This document shows positions 1 to 5,543 of a stretch of DNA of 5,543 bases, in pieces. Below the pieces are notes generated by a model that worked only from the letters and a program-made list of their open reading frames with translations, searched no databases and was not told the DNA's origin. The translations under genes and the position numbers were made by a program. The first letter of the stretch is position 1, and each line of letters starts with the position of its first letter. This DNA comes from Acidobacteriaceae bacterium (GTDB taxonomy: Bacteria > Acidobacteriota > Terriglobia > Terriglobales > SbA1). The stretch spans positions 1-5,543 of the forward strand of contig PLEA01000153.1 in the NCBI GenBank assembly GCA_003136335.1. Reading direction: 5' to 3'.

Positions 1-3000
1 GCGGTCCATGCGAACCCAGTGTGAATTAATACGGCCGACTGCAAAGTCCATCCTTCGAGCAACTGCAAGGGCGATTTAATGCTCGGCAGGGCGTACGAGG
101 GAGAGAAGCTGAAGTTATGACGGATGTCGAAGGGGGTGGGGCCGTAGTCCGCCATCGGGTTCGAAGGATTTTGCGCTTGTTGTATCGAGTAGCCTGTGCC
201 CGGTTCCTCGCTCAAGGCATGGCTATACGTGTAACCGGCAAGAACCGATAAACGGTGGAAATTCCGCGCGGTGAGCGTGGCCTCCAGGGCGTTGTAGTTG
301 GAGACTTCCGAATCCGTCTGGTAGTCGATGTATTGCAGGTAGGGATACTGGCTGTAAAAGGGGAGATGGGTGATACTGTCGCAGTGATTGCAGGCGGCTG
401 TATTTTCTGCAGGCAGATTCTGGTCGATCTGATTCATGTCGACGACACCCGTCAGCCTGCTGCCGTGATTCCCGATGTAGTTAACTTCCACAGCGACGGT
501 GGATGTTAGAGTGTGCTGAATGCCCAGATTCCAACTGGTGATTATAGGAGAAGGCAGGTTCGCACTGGTCGCAAAGATGCTGCACCCGCTAGGATTCGTG
601 AACCCCGCCGGAACACCGGGACCCGCACCACCCGGGGCTGCACTCGCTTTTAGCCCGTTACCGCATGCCAAGCTTGTCGGCGAGAAGGCCGGGAAAATGG
701 GAGTTTTCCCGTTCAAGACCCAGTTAAGGTTCGCCCCGGGAATATTGACAGTCTGCGTACTCATGCCCGACCCATTGGGTGCGACTGGCCCCGTGGGGAC
801 GCCATTGGCCGCGTACAGTATGGATCCCGTAGGAATCGCGTCGATACCAATTTGTCCACCCGGCAAAGTGCCCTGCAGTCCGATAAACTGCGCGGAGGCT
901 GGGTTATCGTAGTAGACGCCGAAGCCGGCGCGGATCACAGTGGTGCCCTTTCCGCTGATGTCCCAGGCTACACCGAAGCGGGGCGAGATGTCTTTGGGAT
1001 AGGCGTTATAGGCATGCTTGAGTCCGTTCAGCCCCACCTGCTCGAATCCGATGGTCGGATCCCAATTGCCGATCAAATTGTGGATTTCCGAAATAGGCGT
1101 GAAGTATTCATAACGAAGGCCCATGGTCGCGGTCACTTTCGACGAGACGCGATAGGAATCCTCGAAGAAACCCGAAAAGTCCCACTGCGTGTAGGTGCGA
1201 GCGGGGCTGCCCTCGAGAAGAGATCCGCCTGAGCTGGTATCGGGATAGCCAGCTAGATAAGCCTCCAAGTCGGTCAGACCGCCGGTAGCGTTAAAGGCGG
1301 CAGGGTTGTACATCACTGTGGTGCCGTTATAAACGGTACCAGGAGTGGGGGCAAGGTTGCCGCCAGTGAAGGTAAACGTCCCTCGGCCGTTTGGAATCTG
1401 GTCGAAGAAGGTATTTAAGTAAAGAATCTCGCCGCCGAATTTAAAGGCGTGTTTGCCATGCAAATAGGAAACGTGATCCACGACATCGTAATCACTGCCC
1501 GGGCCGAAGTTTCTCGGCGACTTGTTGCCGCCACCAATCGACGTCAAGCCATTGACGGAGACCAGGGGAAATCCCAGCAATTGCGTGTCCGTCACACCGG
1601 TGACTAGGCCGTAAGCGCTGGGGGGCGTCAGGTAGTCGCCGGTCTGGGTATTGCGAAGATAGTGATTCCAACCGACGCGTGCATCGTTCACCCAGGTGGA
1701 GTTCGGGGTCCAAGTCCAACTGGTGGCGAGGAGCTGGGCGCGCATCTTGCCGGTCGTGTCAAAAATCTGCTGCGTGTAAGCCGAGTCCTCGCCGACCGCG
1801 TTACCGTCCCCGAAGAAGTAGGAACTAGTGAACGCGTGGTGGTCGCTGGGATGGTAATCGACTTTGCCGACCACATTATTGATCGCAAAGATGTCGGGGA
1901 AACCGATGGTTACGGCGCTCGTGGGGTTGTTATTTGTGCCGTAGTACTGCAACAGGTTCAGGCTGAGAGGACTGAGCTTCATTCCCGCCTTGGCCAGGGC
2001 CGCCTCGGCATCCGGAATGCTCTGGCTCGGACCCGCACCGGCCTGCGAGGTGGGCGTATTTGTGGAAAATGCGTTGCCCACGGTATAAGACTCCCGCTCG
2101 AAGGCGGCGAAATAGAAAAGCTTGTTCTTGACGATGGGCCCGCCGACCGTGCCTCCCCATTGCTCCAACTGCATCGGCTGCTTGGGCGCAGAAGGGATTA
2201 CGAAATCCGTGGCGTTCCACGCGCTGTCGCGGCCGTAGGCGAAGGCCGAGCCGTGAATCGTGTTCCCGCCCGTCTTTAAGCCGACGTTGATGACGGCGCC
2301 GGGCCGGCGGCCGAATTCGGCGGGAGCATTGGTCTCGACGTTGAGATCTTGGATCGCATCGACCGGAAGAATGGTGGCGGCATCGCCCCAGGGCAGCGTC
2401 GTGTTAGTAATGTTTTGCCCCGTGAGTGGATCGTTACTATCAAGCCCCTCGATGAAGTTGTTGTTTTGTGAGGGGGCCATTCCGTGCACGGCGGTGGTCA
2501 GCGTACCGCCGCCTGGTGTTTGTACGACGCCGGGACGGAGCGACAATAAGTCCTGGAAATTGCGCGCTTTCATGGGCAGGTCGGCGATGGTGTCGCCGCC
2601 GACAGATCCGCTGACGACCGCGCTGGTGGTGTCCAGTTGGAGCGCGTTCTCCGTCACTTGAACGGTCTGCGTGACCGCGCCCGGAGTGAGCTGGCAATCG
2701 ACGCGGGCTTCCTGGCCGACTTGCAGGTTGACGTTCTGACGCTCAAACGTCTGAAACCCGGCGAACGTGGCCTTCACCGAATATTTGCCGGCATTCAAAT
2801 TGGGCGCGACGTATTCGCCAGACGAGTCCGTGATCAGATTCCGCGCCACGTTCGTGTCCGCATTGGTCACGACAACAGTGGCACCGGCGATGACACCGCC
2901 GGACTGATCGGTCACGGTACCTAAAATGCGCCCGGTATTAATCTGCGAAAGCAACGGCAATCCAGCCAGAAGGCAGACACAACTCAACAACGAAAGAATT

Positions 3001-3017
3001 CGTGTCGTTTTGCTCAT
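1..3017 (-). CDS. Oar-like TonB-dependent receptor with carboxypeptidase-regulatory-like domain, C-terminus cut by window edge
   Basis: Seen: one open frame of 1005 codons with no stop, leaving the window at base 1. Residues 1-25 form a signal peptide (MSKTTR, a Leu-rich core, then PLLSQ). About 29-111 is a carboxypeptidase-regulatory-like beta-sandwich (TGRILGTVTDQSG, then DSSGEYVAPNLNAGKYSV). About 120-260 is the plug, with LPMKARNFQDLLSLRPGVV, DAIQDLNVETN at 220-230 and AEFGRRPGAVINV at 233-245. The barrel follows, with SPRFGVAWD at 678-686, RAGFGVYYD at 696-704, SNYNALEATLTARN from 906 and FDIRH at 963-967. Known: this layout is the large Oar-like receptor family abundant in Acidobacteriota, usually somewhat over 1000 residues, so perhaps 50-200 residues are missing. 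Inferred: energised uptake of a bulky ligand across the outer membrane. No clear TonB box was seen. Ligand unknown; the divergent esterase hints at plant polyphenol or glycan breakdown products. ATG 3017 is preferred over ATG 3023 because of ribosome-site spacing. Confidence 0.95.
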   Translation of the reverse strand, partial: MSKTTRILSLLSCVCLLAGLPLLSQINTGRILGTVTDQSGGVIAGATVVVTNADTNVARNLITDSSGEYVAPNLNAGKYSVKATFAGFQTFERQNVNLQVGQEARVDCQLTPGAVTQTVQVTENALQLDTTSAVVSGSVGGDTIADLPMKARNFQDLLSLRPGVVQTPGGGTLTTAVHGMAPSQNNNFIEGLDSNDPLTGQNITNTTLPWGDAATILPVDAIQDLNVETNAPAEFGRRPGAVINVGLKTGGNTIHGSAFAYGRDSAWNATDFVIPSAPKQPMQLEQWGGTVGGPIVKNKLFYFAAFERESYTVGNAFSTNTPTSQAGAGPSQSIPDAEAALAKAGMKLSPLSLNLLQYYGTNNNPTSAVTIGFPDIFAINNVVGKVDYHPSDHHAFTSSYFFGDGNAVGEDSAYTQQIFDTTGKMRAQLLATSWTWTPNSTWVNDARVGWNHYLRNTQTGDYLTPPSAYGLVTGVTDTQLLGFPLVSVNGLTSIGGGNKSPRNFGPGSDYDVVDHVSYLHGKHAFKFGGEILYLNTFFDQIPNGRGTFTFTGGNLAPTPGTVYNGTTVMYNPAAFNATGGLTDLEAYLAGYPDTSSGGSLLEGSPARTYTQWDFSGFFEDSYRVSSKVTATMGLRYEYFTPISEIHNLIGNWDPTIGFEQVGLNGLKHAYNAYPKDISPRFGVAWDISGKGTTVIRAGFGVYYDNPASAQFIGLQGTLPGGQIGIDAIPTGSILYAANGVPTGPVAPNGSGMSTQTVNIPGANLNWVLNGKTPIFPAFSPTSLACGNGLKASAAPGGAGPGVPAGFTNPSGCSIFATSANLPSPIITSWNLGIQHTLTSTVAVEVNYIGNHGSRLTGVVDMNQIDQNLPAENTAACNHCDSITHLPFYSQYPYLQYIDYQTDSEVSNYNALEATLTARNFHRLSVLAGYTYSHALSEEPGTGYSIQQAQNPSNPMADYGPTPFDIRHNFSFSPSYALPSIKSPLQLLEGWTLQSAVLIHTGFAWT

Positions 3018-3024
3018 AGCCATG

Positions 3025-3030
3025 CCTCCC
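3025..3030 (-). promoter_or_regulatory. Shine-Dalgarno site that decides the receptor start
   Basis: The minus strand reads GGGAGG, then C, then ATGGCTATG. Two in-frame ATGs lie two codons apart. The site is 1 nt from the first (3023), which is too close, and 7 nt from the second (3017), which is ideal. Initiation at 3017 is therefore preferred. It gives an N-terminus beginning MSKTTR; the alternative only adds Met-Ala. Confidence 0.7.
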
Positions 3031-3157
3031 ATCAACCAGAAACTACACCCGAACCTTCGACAGATCACCACAACCCTAGGGGAGGAAAACTGCAGCGCTC
3101 ATACACTCGCAAGCATTAAGAGAAGCTGAAGGCGCTGTAAAAGAAACTTAAGCGACT

Positions 3158-3195
3158 GGCCGCGCGCACCCCGTAGCGAGGACGGGCGTGCGGCC
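3158..3195. repeat. GC-rich bulged hairpin
   Basis: An imperfect inverted repeat: GGCC (3158-3161), GCAC (3166-3169) and CCCGT (3170-3174) pair with ACGGG (3182-3186), GTGC (3188-3191) and GGCC (3192-3195). That leaves a 7-nt loop AGCGAGG, a 4-nt bulge on the left arm and a 1-nt bulge on the right, 13 pairs in all. No T-run follows on either strand and neither neighbouring gene ends here, so it is not a standard terminator. It lies about 140 bases upstream of the receptor start. It could be a dispersed palindromic repeat or a structured leader. Confidence 0.5.
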
Positions 3196-3315
3196 GGGAC
3201 GTACCGTCAACTCTGGAGCGATGCTATTTCGGCTAACAACTTGCCGTCAAAAGCACGCGCAGGCAAAACGACTTAAAAAGCCAAATATGAGTTCGTTTCA
3301 GTCCTCGCCGACCCA

Positions 3316-3331
3316 CCTGAAGCCCTGAAGC
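3316..3331. repeat. Two tandem copies of an 8-base unit
   Basis: CCTGAAGC occurs twice in direct succession, immediately upstream of the long imperfect palindrome at 3337-3402. Two copies are too few to call a functional array. It may be slippage, or a pair of regulator half-sites. Confidence 0.5.
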
Positions 3332-3336
3332 CAGTC

Positions 3337-3402
3337 TCATCGAGCCCCGGCATGCTGTCAAATCGCCCTTACATGCCGGGTGTATGGCTCGGGTAGCGAT
3401 GA
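3337..3402. repeat. Extended imperfect palindrome, possible structured RNA or regulatory element
   Basis: The core arms CCCGGCATG (3346-3354) and CATGCCGGG (3372-3380) are perfectly complementary over 9 bases around a 17-nt loop. Complementarity continues outward: CGAGCC (3341-3346) matches GGCTCG (3386-3391) after a small bulge on the right arm, and TCAT (3337-3340) matches ATGA (3399-3402) after another. The alternatives share one or two edge bases. In total about 18 pairs could form across 66 bases. There is no T-tract on either side, so it is not a classical intrinsic terminator. It sits near the middle of the divergent gap. A small RNA, a leader structure or the remnant of a palindromic mobile repeat are all possible. 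Confidence 0.5.
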
Positions 3403-3442
3403 ACGGACTTAAGCACGGTGGCCGTTCAGCCGCAACTATTGC

Positions 3443-3483
3443 ATTGCGAAAATTGGTGTGGAAGACAATTCGAGAATTGCGAA
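3443..3483. promoter_or_regulatory. Operator-like cluster: direct repeat ATTGCGAA with a palindrome
   Basis: ATTGCGAA occurs at 3443-3450 and again at 3476-3483, a start-to-start spacing of 33 bases, close to three helical turns. The interrupted palindrome CAATTC-GA-GAATTG (3466-3479) overlaps the second copy. AATTG (3451-3455) and CAATT (3466-3470) form a further inverted pair. Same-face spacing plus dyad symmetry is typical of dimeric regulator sites, but no regulator family can be named and no regulator gene is in the window. Confidence 0.3.
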
Positions 3484-3490
3484 GGCAGTT

Positions 3491-3513
3491 GCCACGATGA
3501 TCACACGTGTGGC
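3491..3513. promoter_or_regulatory. Palindrome CACACGTGTG inside a larger inverted repeat
   Basis: CACACGTGTG (3502-3511) is a perfect 10-base palindrome. GCCAC (3491-3495) and GTGGC (3509-3513) give an alternative stem that overlaps it. The site could bind a dimeric regulator or form a small hairpin. A 10-base palindrome can also arise by chance, so the role is unproven. Confidence 0.25.
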
Positions 3514-3613
3514 TGACCTCCAATGGTACGGAGGGAAGGTGGCGCGAAAGGGAAACCGGGTTTACTCACAAGAAGTGCAGCAAAGGGCTAGCGGAAGCCA
3601 TTTACCGGTATCC

Positions 3614-3639
3614 AGGTGAAAATCACCTTCGACTCGAAG
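3614..3639. promoter_or_regulatory. Two abutting perfect inverted repeats upstream of the esterase
   Basis: AGGTGA-AAA-TCACCT (3614-3628) is followed, with a two-base overlap, by CTTCGA-C-TCGAAG (3627-3639). Both have perfect 6-base arms and very short spacers. They lie about 200 bases before the esterase start, a reasonable place for operators acting on its promoter. The spacers are too short for one of the two to make a stable hairpin loop, which favours a protein-binding role over RNA structure. Confidence 0.3.
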
Positions 3640-3730
3640 AAGTAGGCGCAACTTACGTCCTCATGGCTGGAGGTTCATGCGGCGGCGCAGGTCCGCGAAC
3701 TGCGGGTCTTTTGCTCCGGCGGCAAATTCG

Positions 3731-3759
3731 TTGTGTCGAGAGCAGGAGAAGCATAGGAT
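3731..3759 (+). promoter_or_regulatory. Weak candidate sigma70-type promoter for the esterase
   Basis: TTGTGT (3731-3736) and TAGGAT (3754-3759) are separated by exactly 17 bases. They match three of six and four of six consensus positions. Transcription would start around 3766 and give a leader of about 75 bases before the ATG at 3842. The match is modest and other sigma factors are possible. Confidence 0.25.
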
Positions 3760-3826
3760 GCCCTAGCCAAAGGTCCAGACTGGAAATACCGATCATGGCT
3801 CGCTCGCAATCCGGTTTGTGGGCAAC

Positions 3827-3831
3827 AGGAG
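3827..3831 (+). promoter_or_regulatory. Shine-Dalgarno site that decides the esterase start
   Basis: AGGAG lies 10 nt before the ATG at 3842. It is only 1 nt before the in-frame ATG at 3833 and 22 nt before the ATG at 3854, and the GTG at 3818 lies upstream of it. Of the four possible in-frame starts, 3842 has the only workable spacing. Confidence 0.6.
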
Positions 3832-3841
3832 TATGCGACCG

Positions 3842-5401
3842 ATGATCACCCACATGACCAAGCGGCTTTTATTCTGCACCGCGCTGGCGGTTGCACCAAT
3901 GCTCGCAACCACCCCGCTGGTCGCCGCTTCCTGTGAAAGCCTCGCTGGGTTGAAGCTCTCAAATACTACGATCACTGCAGCTCAGACAGTCGCCGCTGGA
4001 GCGTTTACTCCGCCAGGAGGCACGGCAATTGCACCAGCGCTTGCTGCATACAAGAATCTGCCAGCATTCTGCCGCGTAATGGCAGCTTTGACTCCCTCAA
4101 CCGACTCAGACATAAAGGTCGAAGTCTGGTTGCCGGTCTCCGACTGGAACCGAAAATTCCAGGCTGTGGGCAATGGTGGCTGGGCCGGGACCATCAGCTA
4201 TCCTGCGCTGGCCCTGGCGCTGAAAGGCGGATATGCTACGGCTAGCACGGACACCGGGCATACTGGCAGCGGTGCTGCCTTTGCCTTGGGTCATCCCGAG
4301 AAGCTGATCGATTTCGGCTATCGCGCCGTGCATGAGACGGCCTTGCAGGGCAAGGCCACGATCGCGGCGCTCTACGGGGCGGCGGCGCGCTTTTCGTATT
4401 TTGTGGGCTGCTCGGGCGGAGGCCGGCAGGCGTTCATGGAAGCGCAGCGCTTTCCCGAGGATTTTGAAGGCATCATCGCCGGCGATCCCGGCTATGACCG
4501 GTCCGCCGAGAGCCTGCAACTGATCGCGGGTGCGCAGGCTACGCACAAAGACGCGGCCAGCTACATTCCCAAGGAGAAATTCGTGGTGCTGCATCAGGCC
4601 GCGCTGGATGCCTGCGACGCGCAGGACGGCGTGAAGGACGGCATCATCAGCAATCCGCTGCATTGCAAGTTCGATCCGGCGGTGACGCTGTGCAAGGGCG
4701 CGGACGCGCCGGACTGCCTGACGGCGCCTCAAGTGGAGGCGGCTAAGAAACTCTACGCGCCGATCGTGGATGCCAGGACCGGCAAGGAGATTTTCCCGGG
4801 CTTCGAGCCGGGCACCGAGCTGCGCTTCGCGGGTACCACCGGCGGAGACAAGCCGCTGGGAATGGCCGACGACAGGTTCCGATTCACCGTGTTTCAGGAT
4901 CCCAACTGGGATTTCCGGACGCTCAATATCGGGCCGGATATGGCGCGTGCGAGAAAGATGGACAACGGCGTGGTGAGCGCGACGTCGACGAACCTGAAGC
5001 CGTACGTCGGGCGGGGCAGCAAGCTGATCATCTATCACGGCTGGGCGGACCAAAACGTGGCGCCGTTATCTTCGGTGAACTATTTCGAAGAGCTGATCAA
5101 GGTATTGGGCAAGAAACAGGTGGACGATTCCGTGCGGCTGTATATGGCGCCGGGCATGGGCCATTGCGGCGGCGGGGAAGGCCCCAGCATCTTCGACACG
5201 CTGACGCCGCTCGAACAATGGCGCGAGAATGGCGTGGCGCCGAAAGAGATCATCGCCAAGCAGATGGCCAACGGCAGCGTGATTCGCACGCGACCGCTGT
5301 GCCCCTATCCGCAAGAGGCCCACTACAAAGGCAGCGGCAGCACGGACGAGACCCAGAACTTCGTCTGCCAGCTACCGAGCGTGACCGTCAGCCAAAGGTA
5401 A
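3842..5401 (+). CDS. Secreted tannase/feruloyl esterase family hydrolase
   Basis: Predicted 519-residue precursor that hydrolyses ester bonds of phenolic acids such as gallate or ferulate outside the cytoplasm. Seen: a signal peptide at 1-29 (ITHMTKR, a hydrophobic core, then a likely cut near LVAA/SCESL). The nucleophile is Ser191 in GCSGGGRQ, the acid Asp403 in HGWADQNV and the base His441 in GMGHCGGG. Cys190 and Cys442 flank Ser and His as in the family's CS-D-HC motif, where a disulfide holds the triad together. The mature chain has ten cysteines. A lid calcium site reads D259-x-x-D262-G-V-x-D266-G-I268, matching the fungal feruloyl esterase B pattern. Length is normal for the family and all catalytic residues are present. 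Transcribed divergently from the receptor gene. Odd: codon use changes sharply near base 4285. Family is near certain; the true substrate (tannin, feruloyl or another aromatic ester) cannot be told from sequence. The longer GTG start at 3818 is less likely. Confidence 0.96.
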   Translation: MITHMTKRLLFCTALAVAPMLATTPLVAASCESLAGLKLSNTTITAAQTVAAGAFTPPGGTAIAPALAAYKNLPAFCRVMAALTPSTDSDIKVEVWLPVSDWNRKFQAVGNGGWAGTISYPALALALKGGYATASTDTGHTGSGAAFALGHPEKLIDFGYRAVHETALQGKATIAALYGAAARFSYFVGCSGGGRQAFMEAQRFPEDFEGIIAGDPGYDRSAESLQLIAGAQATHKDAASYIPKEKFVVLHQAALDACDAQDGVKDGIISNPLHCKFDPAVTLCKGADAPDCLTAPQVEAAKKLYAPIVDARTGKEIFPGFEPGTELRFAGTTGGDKPLGMADDRFRFTVFQDPNWDFRTLNIGPDMARARKMDNGVVSATSTNLKPYVGRGSKLIIYHGWADQNVAPLSSVNYFEELIKVLGKKQVDDSVRLYMAPGMGHCGGGEGPSIFDTLTPLEQWRENGVAPKEIIAKQMANGSVIRTRPLCPYPQEAHYKGSGSTDETQNFVCQLPSVTVSQR

Positions 5402-5543
5402 GACACAGTCCATCGCTCGCGGCGGACGCACGAAACGGCAGCGGGCCGCGTACATGAAGTCGTAGTCTACCGTGGCGATGGCGACACCAGATGGACAAGC
5501 GGGGAATCGATTTTCAGGTCCTTGAGATCATGGTGAACCAAAT

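Larger units (their letters stand above)
3018..3841. other. Long divergent intergenic region with no convincing gene
   Basis: About 820 bases separate the two start codons. The open frames here are short, begin mostly at non-ATG codons, lack ribosome sites at suitable spacing, and translate to unfamiliar Arg/Cys-rich strings. One plus frame (around 3600-3840) gives somewhat protein-like stretches but is broken by stops after about 15 and 50 codons, so at best it is a relic. The region must contain the 5' control of both genes. It is rich in inverted repeats, listed separately. It could also hide a small RNA gene or a decayed gene; neither can be shown from sequence alone. Confidence 0.7.

Noticed and set aside
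1662..2279. Plus-strand open frame of 205 codons, and other plus-strand frames between 255 and 2924
   Set aside because: All are antisense to the continuous receptor frame, whose translation matches family motifs along its whole length.
2973..2984. LLSC in the receptor signal peptide (residues 10-13) as a lipoprotein lipobox
   Set aside because: The hydrophobic stretch continues past the Cys to about residue 24, and mature receptors of this type start just before the TGRI segment, so signal peptidase I processing fits better.
3233..3523. Minus-strand frame of 96 codons in the gap
   Set aside because: It spans the strong palindrome at 3337-3402, has no family resemblance and no convincing ribosome site.
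3686..3712. CGCAG/CTGCG stem followed by TCTTTT, resembling a terminator or attenuator
   Set aside because: Only five pairs with a 9-nt loop and a short T-run; no gene ends just before it. Too weak to call.
3507..3845. Plus-strand frame of 112 codons in the gap, overlapping the esterase start
   Set aside because: It starts with GTG without a ribosome site at good spacing, has a Cys/Arg/Gly-rich unfamiliar translation, and runs out of frame into the esterase gene.
4106..5053. Minus-strand open frame of 315 codons
   Set aside because: It lies antisense to the esterase coding region, which carries a complete catalytic motif set. Its translation is Arg/His-rich with no recognisable domain, as expected from a GC-rich gene read backwards.
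5418..5450. CGCGGC/GCCGCG inverted repeat just after the esterase stop, as a terminator
   Set aside because: Six pairs around a 21-nt loop with no T-tract. Position is right but the structure is not convincing.
5467..5543. Possible end of a convergent minus-strand gene (24 codons then TAG), or start of a plus-strand gene at ATG 5491
   Set aside because: Both frames are open to the right edge but are too short to judge, neither has a recognisable motif, and the ATG at 5491 lacks a ribosome site.

Overview
The window carries two recognisable genes transcribed away from each other, separated by an unusually long gap of about 0.8 kb. The kind of genes and their wording point to an Acidobacteriota-type genome, such as a soil Terriglobia or 'Solibacter'-like lineage. 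That is an inference from family resemblance and moderately high GC. No ribosomal or other phylogenetic marker is present to prove it.

Left, 1-3017, minus strand: a very large outer-membrane TonB-dependent receptor of the Oar-like type. It has a signal peptide, then a carboxypeptidase-regulatory-like domain, then a plug, then a long beta-barrel. The reading frame is uninterrupted for 1005 codons and runs off the left edge, so the C-terminal end of the barrel is missing. Because no stop lies inside the window, a stop-to-stop or complete-ORF search misses this gene and shows only antisense shadows here.

Middle, 3018-3841: no convincing coding sequence on either strand. The gap should hold both 5' regions. 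It contains several inverted repeats, the strongest at 3158-3195 and 3337-3402, plus palindromic operator-like sites. None matches a regulator or RNA family I can name.

Right, 3842-5401, plus strand: a secreted alpha/beta-hydrolase of the tannase/feruloyl esterase family. The CS-D-HC catalytic arrangement and the lid-domain calcium site can both be read directly. The last 142 bases contain no gene I can assign.

Together the two genes suggest capture of plant polyphenol material. The secreted esterase would release a phenolic acid such as gallate or a hydroxycinnamate, or the esterified sugar, and the divergent receptor could import a product. The substrate of each is inferred from context, not read from the sequence. 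I saw no mobile element, CRISPR array, tRNA or rRNA, and no clearly undescribed system. The points most worth a second look are the structured intergenic region and an abrupt codon-usage change inside the esterase gene.
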